From the NCBI GenBank assembly GCA_028768525.1, contig CP054837.1, forward strand, positions 3,220,001 to 3,284,000: a stretch of DNA of 64,000 bases, in the 5' to 3' direction. Numbering within the stretch: position 1 is the first letter of the stretch; each line of letters begins with the position of its first letter. The translations under genes and the position numbers were made by a program. Shown here one piece after another: positions 32,376 to 40,184 of this stretch. The notes under the pieces were generated by a model. That model worked only from the letters and a program-made list of their open reading frames with translations, did no database searches and was not told where the DNA came from. The stretch is from Desulfobacter sp. GTDB taxonomy: Bacteria > Desulfobacterota > Desulfobacteria > Desulfobacterales > Desulfobacteraceae.

Positions 32376-32498
32376 GGGGTCTTTCCTTTTTGTAAGTTGT
32401 TGGCATGCACCTGCGGATCTTTGCAGGGAATGGGATTTCAATTATTGAATCGGTGTGTATTTGTCAATATGAAATACTCATCTTTGATTTTTGAGACA

Positions 32499-32518
32499 AT
32501 ACCAACCGATACCAACCA
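32499..32518. repeat. Two tandem 10-bp copies upstream of tupA
   Basis: ATACCAACCG followed directly by ATACCAACCA, one helical turn apart, between the tupA-like gene and the palindrome. May be a regulator half-site pair. Evidence is the repeat alone. Confidence 0.35.
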
Positions 32519-32526
32519 TTGTTAAC

Positions 32527-32556
32527 TATCCGTGAAAATAAAAATTTTCACGGATA
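32527..32556. promoter_or_regulatory. Perfect long palindrome between divergent genes
   Basis: Arms TATCCGTGAAAAT and ATTTTCACGGATA pair perfectly (13 bases each) around AAAA. It lies 152 bases before the tupA-like start and 101 bases before the phospholipase-like start. Its placement between divergent genes suggests an operator, perhaps for an oxyanion-responsive regulator; the protein is unknown. Confidence 0.5.
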
Positions 32557-32656
32557 TGCCCTCGCATCCGGCGCGCTTATTTGCTATGACATATCCATAA
32601 CCGAAATCGATGATGACCGGGACCGGAAGGGGCCCGCCAAATAAAAGGGATAGTCC

Positions 32657-33619
32657 ATGCCCAAAGAGATGACCCATTTTGCCCTGGCCGGGTGCCTGGC
32701 CCGCGCGCTGACTTCAAGCTCCCCCTTTTATGAACCGGTACACCGGTTTCCCCATTTGTTTTTGCTGGGGGCCATTGCCCCGGATATCCCCTTTTATTAT
32801 CTGGCGGGACGGCACCGGAAAAAGGTGGAGGATTTGAGCCTGCCCTTCCACCGGACCGACGGCCGGGCCCTGGAACCGGTGGCGGCCTTTCTGGACCGGA
32901 ATTCGTCCGGGCCCGCCCTGGCCCTGGCCGCCGGGGTGGTCTGCCACCTTGCGGCGGATACCCGGTTCCACCCCCTGGTCTATTATTATGCCGGCATGGA
33001 CGGGGTACACCCCGGGGCCACCGGCAGGCACCGGACCTTTGAAACCGCCATGGATGTCCACTTCTGGCATCTTTTCCGGGGTGAAACCCGGCTGAACCGG
33101 GTGGCGGCCGGGGTTGAAATCCCCAAAGGGCAATTGCGCCGGCTCCTGGCTGATTTATACCGGCCCGGCCCCTGCCCGGGGGAGGGGGCGCCCCTGGCGG
33201 CCCTGGATTGGCACCGGCGGATACAGGCCCTGTTTTCTTCATCCTGGATACGCCAGGGGCTGACCGCCCTGAACCGGATGAACCGTTCTTTGCCGGAAAA
33301 ATACGCCGGACTGGTCTATCCCTTTGGGCGGCCCCAATACCTGCCCTTTTTCAGCGGGACACTGGCCTATCGCGACCCCTGTTCAGGGGCGCCCGCTTCA
33401 ACCACCTTGGCCGCCATGATCCGTGAGGCCGCGGCATCGGCGAAACAGGTTCTGGCAATCATTGCCGGGGAGCTGGCCCGGGGACGGGTGCAGGATGCCC
33501 TGTCCCATTCCGGGATGCCCCGGATACGGCCGGCCCTGCCGGAAAACGGATTTACCGCCTGGCTCGGCGAGCCGGATATACATGCCCTGGTTTACCGGGG
33601 ATGCGAACCTCCCTTTTAA
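32657..33619 (+). CDS. Zinc-dependent phospholipase C-like protein
   Basis: A 320-residue protein with the scattered metal ligands of the zinc-dependent phospholipase C/S1-P1 nuclease fold: H7 (MTHFALAG), a following LGAIAPDIPFYY, FHRTDG, GVVCHLAADTRFHP, and RHRTFETAMDVHFW. These give the H...D...H...HxxxD...H...E pattern with His and Asp in the expected order. No signal peptide is seen, so it probably acts in the cytoplasm, unlike the secreted toxins of the family; many such bacterial proteins have unknown substrates. AAGGGA precedes the ATG. The next gene, an MFS transporter, starts 22 bases after the stop on the same strand. Confidence 0.78.
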   Translation: MPKEMTHFALAGCLARALTSSSPFYEPVHRFPHLFLLGAIAPDIPFYYLAGRHRKKVEDLSLPFHRTDGRALEPVAAFLDRNSSGPALALAAGVVCHLAADTRFHPLVYYYAGMDGVHPGATGRHRTFETAMDVHFWHLFRGETRLNRVAAGVEIPKGQLRRLLADLYRPGPCPGEGAPLAALDWHRRIQALFSSSWIRQGLTALNRMNRSLPEKYAGLVYPFGRPQYLPFFSGTLAYRDPCSGAPASTTLAAMIREAAASAKQVLAIIAGELARGRVQDALSHSGMPRIRPALPENGFTAWLGEPDIHALVYRGCEPPF

Positions 33620-33641
33620 CCCGTACAGATCTGGAGAGATT

Positions 33642-34940
33642 ATGGACGAGATGCGCAGCCGGACAGACAAAAAGCAGGTTTTCGGATGGGTGATGTATGA
33701 CTTTGCCAACTCCGCCTACACCACCCTGGTGGTCACTTTTATCTATGCCACCTACTTTGTATCGGCCATTGCCCCGGACAAGATTTCGGGCACGGCCCTC
33801 TGGTCCAGGGGGGTGACCATTACGGCCCTGTCCGTGGCCTTTTTGTCCCCCCTGCTGGGGGCGGTGGCCGACCAGGGCCGGCTGCGCAAGCTATTCCTGT
33901 TGTTTTCCACCCTGGTCTGCGTCGGGGGCACGGCCATGCTCAATTTCGTCATGCCCGGGGAGGTGGGCCGGGCCCTGGTCTGGTTTGTGATTTCCAATGT
34001 GGCCTTTGAACTGGGCATGGTCTTTTACAATGCCTTTCTGCCGGATATCTCCACCCCGTCCACCATCGGCCGGATCTCCGGGGTGGGGTGGGGCGTGGGG
34101 TATGTGGGGGGGCTGCTGGCCATGTTTGTCGCCATGGCCGGCTTCATCAACCCCGATGTGCCCTGGTTCGGACTGGCCAGGGAGACCGGGGCCCATATCC
34201 GGGCCACCAATGTTCTGGTGGCCGTTTGGTACGGCCTCTTTGCCCTTCCCCTGTTTTTCCTTGTGAAATCCCGGCCGGCACCGGAGAAACCGGCGGGCGG
34301 GGCCGGTAAGCTGATCCGGTCCGGGATCGCTGACATCAAAACCACCTTCAAGGACATCCGGGCCTACACGGAGATCGTTAAGCTGCTCATCGCCCGGATG
34401 ATCTACAATGACGGGATTGTCACCATTTTCGCATTCGGCGGGATCTATGCCGCCGGCACCTTCGGGTTCACCTTCCAGGAGATCATGATTTTCGGCATTG
34501 TCCTGAATGTGGCGGCCGGGGCCGGCGCCCTGGTCATGGGCGTCTTTGACGATAAGCTGGGGGGCAAGAAAACCATCCAGATCTCCAATGTCATCCTGGC
34601 CCTGGCGGCCCTGCTGGCCGTGCTGGCACCGGGCAAGCCTCTGTTCTGGGCGGCCGGGATTATGGTGGGATTTTTTGCCGGCCCCAACCAGAGCGCCAGC
34701 CGTTCCCTGCTGGGGCGGTTCGTGCCCCGGGAAAAGGAAAACCAGTTTTTCGGTTTTTTCGCCTTTTCCGGCAAGCTCACGGCCTTTTTCGGCCCCCTGC
34801 TCCTGGGCATTCTCACCCAGGCCTTTGACTCCCAGCGGGCGGGCATTTCCGTGGTGATTCTCTTTTTCGTCATCGGCGGGCTGATTCTTTCCCGGGTGGA
34901 TGAAGAAAAGGGGATGGCAGCCTCAGGAAAAAAGGCCTAG
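33642..34940 (+). CDS. UMF1-family MFS transporter
   Basis: A 432-residue, twelve-helix permease related to UMF1/Atg22. The ATG at 33642 has GGAG five bases upstream; a longer in-frame extension overlaps the previous gene and is not protein-like. Landmarks are FGWVMYDFANSAYTTLVVTF at the N-terminus, the family's WxxYDFANSAY motif, and in helix 11 FFAGPNQSASRSLLGRFVP, also typical. Fungal Atg22 exports amino acids from the vacuole; the substrates of bacterial members are mostly unknown. Probably co-transcribed with the phospholipase-like gene. Confidence 0.88.
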   Translation: MDEMRSRTDKKQVFGWVMYDFANSAYTTLVVTFIYATYFVSAIAPDKISGTALWSRGVTITALSVAFLSPLLGAVADQGRLRKLFLLFSTLVCVGGTAMLNFVMPGEVGRALVWFVISNVAFELGMVFYNAFLPDISTPSTIGRISGVGWGVGYVGGLLAMFVAMAGFINPDVPWFGLARETGAHIRATNVLVAVWYGLFALPLFFLVKSRPAPEKPAGGAGKLIRSGIADIKTTFKDIRAYTEIVKLLIARMIYNDGIVTIFAFGGIYAAGTFGFTFQEIMIFGIVLNVAAGAGALVMGVFDDKLGGKKTIQISNVILALAALLAVLAPGKPLFWAAGIMVGFFAGPNQSASRSLLGRFVPREKENQFFGFFAFSGKLTAFFGPLLLGILTQAFDSQRAGISVVILFFVIGGLILSRVDEEKGMAASGKKA

Positions 34941-34976
34941 ATGGTTTTAAATATATAATGAAAAAAGGAGGCCGCG

Positions 34977-35942
34977 ATGTTTGTGCTTGGCATCCAGGGA
35001 AGCCCCCGGAAAAACGGTAATTCAAACTATCTGCTTTCATCCTTTTTAAAGGAATGCGAATCCCATGGGGCGCGGACTCAGACCATCCATGCCCCGGACC
35101 TGGCCGTCCAGCCCTGCAGGGAGCTGGTGGTCTGCGAGAAAAAAGGGTTCTGCCCCATAAAAGACGAGATGGAGACCAGGGGATACGGGCCGGTGAAACA
35201 GGCCGATGTGGTGGTGCTGGCCTCCCCCATCTTTTTTTACAATGTCTCGGCCCAGGCCAAACTCTTTATTGACCGGTGCCAGATGTTCTGGGGGCGGAAG
35301 TACAAGATGGGGCTCAAGGACCCGGACCGGTTTTCCCGGAAGGGTTTTTTGCTCTCCGTGGCCGCCTCAGGGGGAAAGCGTCTCTTTGAGGGGGTGGAAT
35401 TGACGGCCAAGTATTTTTTCGATGCCCTGTCCGCGGATTTTTCAGGCTCCCTCACCTATAAGAAGGTGGAAGATGCCGGGGCGATCATTGTCCGGCCGGA
35501 ACTGGAAACAGAGATCAGGGAGGCGGCCGCCCACCTGCTGGTCCCGGAAATGGAAAAAAAACAATTGATTTTTCTCTCTTCCCACGGCCAGTGCCGGAGC
35601 CCCATGGCCGCCGCATTTGCCAAGGAACTATCAAAGGGCAGGCTCCGGGTGGCGGCGGCCGGGCTCGGGGCCGGGGAGGCTCCCCTGCCTGAAGCCGTAA
35701 CCGCCATGGCATCCCTTGGCCTGGATATAAAGTATAAGACCGCCCTGTCTTGGGATGAGATCAGGACCGCTTTGGGTGAAAGGGACCGGGTGGTCTGGCT
35801 GGGGCGCCGGGATGAACTGCCGGAAGGGCTCACCCCATGGGCCGTCTGGGAGATTCCCCCGGCGGCTGCCGGGGAACAGGAGCGTGTCCGTGGGGCCAGG
35901 GACCTGATTCAACAGCAGGTCAGCTCCCTGGCCGGAATTTAA
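34977..35942 (+). CDS. Flavodoxin-fold NAD(P)H reductase fused to a low-Mr phosphatase/ArsC-like domain with Ser for Cys
   Basis: A 321-residue two-domain protein. Residues 1-175 are an NADPH-dependent FMN reductase: GIQGSPRKNGNSNYLLS (phosphate loop) and ASPIFFYNVSAQAKLFIDR. Residues 196-321 match low-molecular-weight tyrosine phosphatase/arsenate reductase, with LIFLSSHGQCRSPMAAAFAKE for the active loop. The normal loop is C-X5-R followed by S-P-M; here the nucleophile position is S201 while C206 and R207 remain, so ordinary phosphatase or arsenate reductase chemistry should be lost. It could be a regulatory or binding module. Very strong AAGGAGG site. It follows the MFS gene by 36 bases and may share its transcript. 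Confidence 0.8.
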   Translation: MFVLGIQGSPRKNGNSNYLLSSFLKECESHGARTQTIHAPDLAVQPCRELVVCEKKGFCPIKDEMETRGYGPVKQADVVVLASPIFFYNVSAQAKLFIDRCQMFWGRKYKMGLKDPDRFSRKGFLLSVAASGGKRLFEGVELTAKYFFDALSADFSGSLTYKKVEDAGAIIVRPELETEIREAAAHLLVPEMEKKQLIFLSSHGQCRSPMAAAFAKELSKGRLRVAAAGLGAGEAPLPEAVTAMASLGLDIKYKTALSWDEIRTALGERDRVVWLGRRDELPEGLTPWAVWEIPPAAAGEQERVRGARDLIQQQVSSLAGI

Positions 35943-35945
35943 CTT

Positions 35946-35962
35946 GCCCTTGCAAAAAGGGC
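35946..35962 (+). terminator. Weak terminator after the flavodoxin-like fusion gene
   Basis: Stem GCCCTT / AAGGGC with a five-base loop, followed by a short T-containing tail (CGTTTCGTTAT). Only six pairs, so moderate support. Confidence 0.35.
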
Positions 35963-35970
35963 CGTTTCGT

Positions 35971-35988
35971 TATACCTGTTCAGGTATA
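35971..35988. promoter_or_regulatory. 18-bp palindrome upstream of the MscS gene
   Basis: TATACCTG-TT-CAGGTATA is a perfect palindrome 43 bases before the channel's start. The left half could double as a -10-like element. A dimeric repressor site is the simplest reading. Confidence 0.4.
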
Positions 35989-36031
35989 GTCGTTCCATCA
36001 ATATTGAAAATCCATAATGCAAGGTGAGGTC

Positions 36032-37720
36032 GTGAAAAAAATAATCTTATTCTTGGTGTTTATTCTGGTAATGGGGCCGGCGGCCGCCGGGTTTGCACAA
36101 GAGGAAAAGGACGGGGGCAAGGCTGCGCCCGAACAGGCAGCGGCCCAGGCCGAGGGGGAAAAAGAAAAGGGCACCCTGGAAATGCTCCATTCCATCGTGG
36201 CACTGAAAAACGACCTTAAAAAACGGATGGCCGATAAAAAGAAGATGATCAAAAAGGCCGGGTCCGAGACGGAAAAAGGGATACTGAAAAACGAGCTGGA
36301 AGAGATCGATAAACAGATGGCCGGTGCGGTGATGGACTTTGAACGCATCGCCACCGGCGTGGATATCTCCCTTTTCGCCAAAAAAGAGGCCGAGCCCTTT
36401 AACTGGAAAAACGAGGTCCTCTCCCTTGCAGAGCCCGGGATCATGGAAATTAAGCGGTTGACGGTGAAGGCCCGGCGCAAATCCAAACTCAAGGATGAAT
36501 TTTCTTCATACGAAAGCCTGCTGCCCGTTGCAGTGAAGGCCCGTACCCGTATTGAGGGCCTGATCGCGGAAGCCAAGGATAAAAATCTGAAAAGGTCTTT
36601 GCAGGAACTGCTTCCGGAATACAAAGGGGTGGAAAGCCAGATCCAGAACAAGCTGGACCTGGTCAGGCTGCAGCTGGAGGAAATCACCCGGGAGGAGGCT
36701 TCGGTCATCGACAGCACCCAGGATTCGGTGAAGAATTTTTTCAGGACCCGGGGACTCTTCCTGGCCATTGCCCTGGCCGCCTGCATCGGGGTTGTCCTCT
36801 TCCTGAGACTTTTCAGCCGGAATATCCTCAAGCTCATGCCCGGTTATAAATCAAAATACCGGCCCTTTCACATCCGGTTAGTTGAGCTGCTCTTCCGGGT
36901 TCTGACGGTTCTGTTGACCCTCCTGGCCGTCATCGCCGTCTTTTATATATTCGAGGACTGGGTACTGCTCTCCCTGGCCATTATCTTTCTCATGGGCATC
37001 GGGTGGGCCGCCAAAAACACCCTGCCCAAATATCTCCACCAGAGCCGTCTCATGCTCAATATCGGGGCGGTACGGGAGGGGGAGCGGATCATGTACCTGG
37101 GCGTTCCATGGCTGGTAAAGCATATCAATGTCTACTCCATCCTTGAGAATCCCACCCTGGGGGTGAAGCTTCGGGTACCCATCGAGGAACTCATGAACAA
37201 GACCTCCCGGGAGTACCACCCTTCCGAAGCCTGGTTCCCCTGCCGCAAGGACGACTGGGTGATCCTCTCCGACGGCACCCGGGGCGGGGTGACCCACCTT
37301 TCCCATGAAACCGTGGACCTGGTACTCCGGGGCGGTGCCCGGAAGACCTACCTCACCGCAGATTTTCTTGGCATGACGCCCCTGAATCTTTCCGTGAACT
37401 TCAGGCTGAAAATCCCCTTCGGCATCAGTTATAACCACCAGGAAGCGGCCACATCCCGCATTCCCGAACTGCTCCAGTCCCATATCCAGGAGCAGATTGG
37501 GGCCGAGGGCTATACCGACGACCTGCTGAACCTGAGGGTGGAATTTGCCGAAGCCGGGGCCTGTTCCCTGGACATGGTGGTTATCGCCGACTTCAAGGGC
37601 AAGATGGCCCCCCTGTACAACCGCCTGAACCGGGCGATCCAGCGCTGGTGCGTGGATGCCGCCACACTCAATGACTGGGAAATTCCCTTTCCCCAGATGG
37701 TTATTCACAAGGGCGAGTAA
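36032..37720 (+). CDS. MscS-family mechanosensitive ion channel with periplasmic helical domain
   Basis: About 562 residues from a GTG at 36032 that has AAGGTGAG just upstream; the ATG at 36017 lacks a site. A signal peptide (KKIILFLVFILVMGPAAAGFAQ) is followed by a 220-residue charged helical region with coiled-coil character, then two or three membrane helices (LFLAIALAACIGVVLFLRLF near residue 245; VLTVLLTLLAVIAVFYIF near 300), and an MscS-like pore and cytoplasmic part (LAIIFLMGIGWAAKNTLPK). The family opens under membrane tension to release solutes after osmotic downshock. The large N-terminal periplasmic domain is like MscK but much shorter. Its C-terminus ends just before a strong bidirectional hairpin. 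Confidence 0.82.
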   Translation: MKKIILFLVFILVMGPAAAGFAQEEKDGGKAAPEQAAAQAEGEKEKGTLEMLHSIVALKNDLKKRMADKKKMIKKAGSETEKGILKNELEEIDKQMAGAVMDFERIATGVDISLFAKKEAEPFNWKNEVLSLAEPGIMEIKRLTVKARRKSKLKDEFSSYESLLPVAVKARTRIEGLIAEAKDKNLKRSLQELLPEYKGVESQIQNKLDLVRLQLEEITREEASVIDSTQDSVKNFFRTRGLFLAIALAACIGVVLFLRLFSRNILKLMPGYKSKYRPFHIRLVELLFRVLTVLLTLLAVIAVFYIFEDWVLLSLAIIFLMGIGWAAKNTLPKYLHQSRLMLNIGAVREGERIMYLGVPWLVKHINVYSILENPTLGVKLRVPIEELMNKTSREYHPSEAWFPCRKDDWVILSDGTRGGVTHLSHETVDLVLRGGARKTYLTADFLGMTPLNLSVNFRLKIPFGISYNHQEAATSRIPELLQSHIQEQIGAEGYTDDLLNLRVEFAEAGACSLDMVVIADFKGKMAPLYNRLNRAIQRWCVDAATLNDWEIPFPQMVIHKGE

Positions 37721-37734
37721 TGATTTAATGCCGT

Positions 37735-37780
37735 CTGCCGGCCGGCCCGGGTTGTTGAACCCGGGGGGCCAGGCCGGCAG
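37735..37780. terminator. Large GC-rich hairpin between convergent mscS-like and selO genes
   Basis: An imperfect stem of about 20 pairs: CTGCCGGCC...CCCGGGTT pairs with AACCCGGG...GGCCGGCAG around GTTG. It sits 14 bases past the channel's stop and 84 past the end of selO, so it can serve both directions. No long U-run. Confidence 0.55.
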
Positions 37781-37864
37781 GGTAAAGGGACAGAGCGGTG
37801 TAAATGAGCGGATCGCCAGGACGGCATGGATTCGATCATTTGCATTTTCAGCCCGGTTAAAAAC

Positions 37865-39463
37865 TCAGGAAGAACAGGAGAGCATGGAGCAGCCGGGCTT
37901 ATTCCGGGCCCATTCCGGGCGCCTGGCTGCAAACTTTTCCTTGTCCGGCTGTTCGTCGTAGGGACGGCGGACCAGTTCAAGCAGTTCGTGGATTCGTGAA
38001 AAATCGCCTTTTTCAGCCTTGTCGATGGCCTGCTGGCTGAGATAGTTCCTCAGGATATACTTGGGATTGACCCGGTCCATTTCTTTTTTCCTCTCTTCGG
38101 GGGGGCGGCCTTCCTCTTTCAGCCTTAACCCGTAGATTTTCAGCCATTGGCCCAGCCGGTCCAGATAATCCGGGCCGGCCTGTTCCGGCCGGTAGAGGGC
38201 CGGGGACAGCCAGTCCGGAAGGGTGGCGGGATCTGTGTCCTTGGCCGGGTCGAATCGGGAGAGCCCCCTGAAAAAGAGGGTGTAGTCGGTCTCCACGGCA
38301 GTGAGCAGGGCGAACAAGGAGGATACCAGTTCCGCGTCAGCTGCCGGGTCGTGGCGGTTGAGGCCCAGTTTGGCGGCCAGCATATTGCGGTGGGTATGGG
38401 TGAATTCCTTGACGGTATCATCCAGGATCTCCTGGAGGGGCCCGGGACTGCCCGTCACCGGCAGGATGGCCCCGGCCAGACGGCCCAGGTTCCACAGGGC
38501 GATCCGGGGTTGGTTCTGAAAGCAGTAGCGGCGGCCGGGCAGATCTGTGGTGTTGGGGGTCCAGAGGGGATTGTAGTCATCCAGCCACCCGTAGGGGCCA
38601 AAGTCGATGGTCAGGCCCAGGACAGACATATTGTCGGTGTTCATCACCCCGTGGACGAATCCCGTCCGCATCCAGTGGACCACCATCTCCATGGTCCGCC
38701 GGGATATTTCCATGAACCAGGACGTATAATCCTTTGGCGCCAGGTGGGGAAAGTCGGTTTCAATGGTGTAGTCCATGAGTTGTCGGAGCAGGGCGGTCTC
38801 CCCCCGGGCGGCCAGGATTTCAAAATTGCCGAACCGGGTGAAGGAGGGGGCCAGGCGGCAGACCACGGCGCCCGGTTCCTCCCTGGGATGGCCGTCGTAG
38901 AACATGTCCCGCTCCACGGGCTGGCCGGTGGTCGTAAGGCTCAGGGCCCGGGTGGTGGGGATGCCCAAATGGAACATGGCCTCGGAACAGAGGAATTCCC
39001 GGATGGAGGAGCGGAGCACGGCCAGGCCGTCGGCGGTCCTTGAGTAGGGGGTGGGGCCGGCGCCCTTGAGCTGGATCATCCACCGCTCCCCCGCGGCATT
39101 GACCACCTCTCCCAGGTTGATGGCCCGGCCGTCCCCCAGCTGGCCGGCCCAGTTGCCGAACTGGTGGCCGCCGTAGCACATGGCAAAGGGATCCATGGCC
39201 GGCAGGACCCGGTTGCCGGAAAAGACCTGGGTGAATTCCCGTGACCCGCAGTCCTGTTCATCCAGGTCCAAAAGCTGTGCTGCCTCCCCGGAGACGGCAA
39301 GGGTTTCCGGTGCCTTTACCGGGGTGGGAAGCACCCGGGAATAACAGGCGCCTTGGACCTGGCGGCGGAAATTGCCCGGCTCGGAATCCCCGGGCAGGCA
39401 GCGGGTAAACCGGTTGTCAAAATTCAGTATGGACGACAGTGCTGGGGGCGGGTGGGGTGTCAT
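37865..39463 (-). CDS. selO: SelO protein AMPylase (YdiU/UPF0061)
   Basis: A 532-residue pseudokinase-fold enzyme that transfers AMP from ATP to protein hydroxyls, linked to oxidative stress defence. Seen here: SGNRVLPAMDPFAMCYGGHQFGNWAG near the N-terminus, the inverted nucleotide-binding LKGAGPTPYSRTADGLAVLR, and the metal-binding GVMNTDNMSVLGLTIDFGPYGW with the conserved Asn and DFG. The C-terminus ends SCSS, the place where animal SelO carries selenocysteine (U-S-S), so the bacterial Cys form is intact. AGGGA lies five bases before the ATG. Full length for the family. Confidence 0.95.
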   Translation of the reverse strand: MTPHPPPALSSILNFDNRFTRCLPGDSEPGNFRRQVQGACYSRVLPTPVKAPETLAVSGEAAQLLDLDEQDCGSREFTQVFSGNRVLPAMDPFAMCYGGHQFGNWAGQLGDGRAINLGEVVNAAGERWMIQLKGAGPTPYSRTADGLAVLRSSIREFLCSEAMFHLGIPTTRALSLTTTGQPVERDMFYDGHPREEPGAVVCRLAPSFTRFGNFEILAARGETALLRQLMDYTIETDFPHLAPKDYTSWFMEISRRTMEMVVHWMRTGFVHGVMNTDNMSVLGLTIDFGPYGWLDDYNPLWTPNTTDLPGRRYCFQNQPRIALWNLGRLAGAILPVTGSPGPLQEILDDTVKEFTHTHRNMLAAKLGLNRHDPAADAELVSSLFALLTAVETDYTLFFRGLSRFDPAKDTDPATLPDWLSPALYRPEQAGPDYLDRLGQWLKIYGLRLKEEGRPPEERKKEMDRVNPKYILRNYLSQQAIDKAEKGDFSRIHELLELVRRPYDEQPDKEKFAARRPEWARNKPGCSMLSCSS

Positions 39464-39510
39464 GGCAGTCCCTCGGTGTTATGTTTGTTGTAAGGGTTGC
39501 CTAACAATAT

Positions 39511-39530
39511 AAGACTGGTTTTTCAGTCTT
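39511..39530 (-). terminator. Terminator overlapping the stop codon of the ferritin-like gene
   Basis: AAGACTG / CAGTCTT arms with a six-base loop; the right arm as read on the minus strand follows the last codons, so the stop lies inside the hairpin. A T-containing tail (ATATTGTT) follows. Confidence 0.5.
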
Positions 39531-39984
39531 CAACCGGGGGAAGCATGAGGGTCAGTTTTTTTACGTGGTCAATTTCTTCGGCGATGATTTTTTTCAGCCC
39601 CGCCTTTACCCCGGCGGAGTCGATAAAAGTTTCTAGGAATTCGTAGAAAAGGATGGTGTCATTTTCAAACATGATAAAGGTCTTGATCATCTGTTCCCGG
39701 GTGGTGATGGATGAAAAATCCACCTCATCCAGGGAAAGGGTGTTGTCCCCCATCATTTCCCTGAGCACGTCCGGGAGCATGACTTCAAGGTCCTCCTGTC
39801 CCCCGGCTATTTTTGCTTTCTGGTTAAGAAACCAGGAGGCGTGGCAGTCTTCCTCACGGGCCATCCATTTGAGCAATTCTTTAAGCTGCCTGTTGTCCGT
39901 ATCTTCCAGGGCCCTTGAATAGACGCTTTTACCGTTTTCTTCCATTTTAACTGCAATATCCAAGAGGTCGTTGAGGGTAAACAT
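39523..39984 (-). CDS. Ferritin-like/rubrerythrin-type diiron protein
   Basis: A 153-residue four-helix protein. The metal ligands are placed as in ferritin-like domains: E15-E16 (MEENG), EEDCHASWF (ExxH, about residues 46-50), then FENDTILFYEFLE and IIAEEIDHVKKL (ExxH). No C-terminal rubredoxin is present, so it is an erythrin-like protein rather than a full rubrerythrin. The likely role is peroxide or iron handling in an anaerobe. It lies 59 bases from the start of selO on the same strand and may be upstream in the same transcript, though a hairpin lies between. Confidence 0.82.
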   Translation of the reverse strand: MFTLNDLLDIAVKMEENGKSVYSRALEDTDNRQLKELLKWMAREEDCHASWFLNQKAKIAGGQEDLEVMLPDVLREMMGDNTLSLDEVDFSSITTREQMIKTFIMFENDTILFYEFLETFIDSAGVKAGLKKIIAEEIDHVKKLTLMLPPVED

Positions 39985-40184
39985 GGCGGTGTCCTTATGC
40001 TGGTCCGGCGGTTATGAAATTCGAGGGAATTATATATAATCGGCAGGGGATTTGAAATACTTGATCATGAAATCCCGTTATATTGTGTCCTTTTTTAGTA
40101 AAAATGTTGATTTATCACCACAAACCCCCTATAGAACAATAATCAAAGAGAAAAGGATATCTCTTCAAAGGGTCGCCAAAGGAT

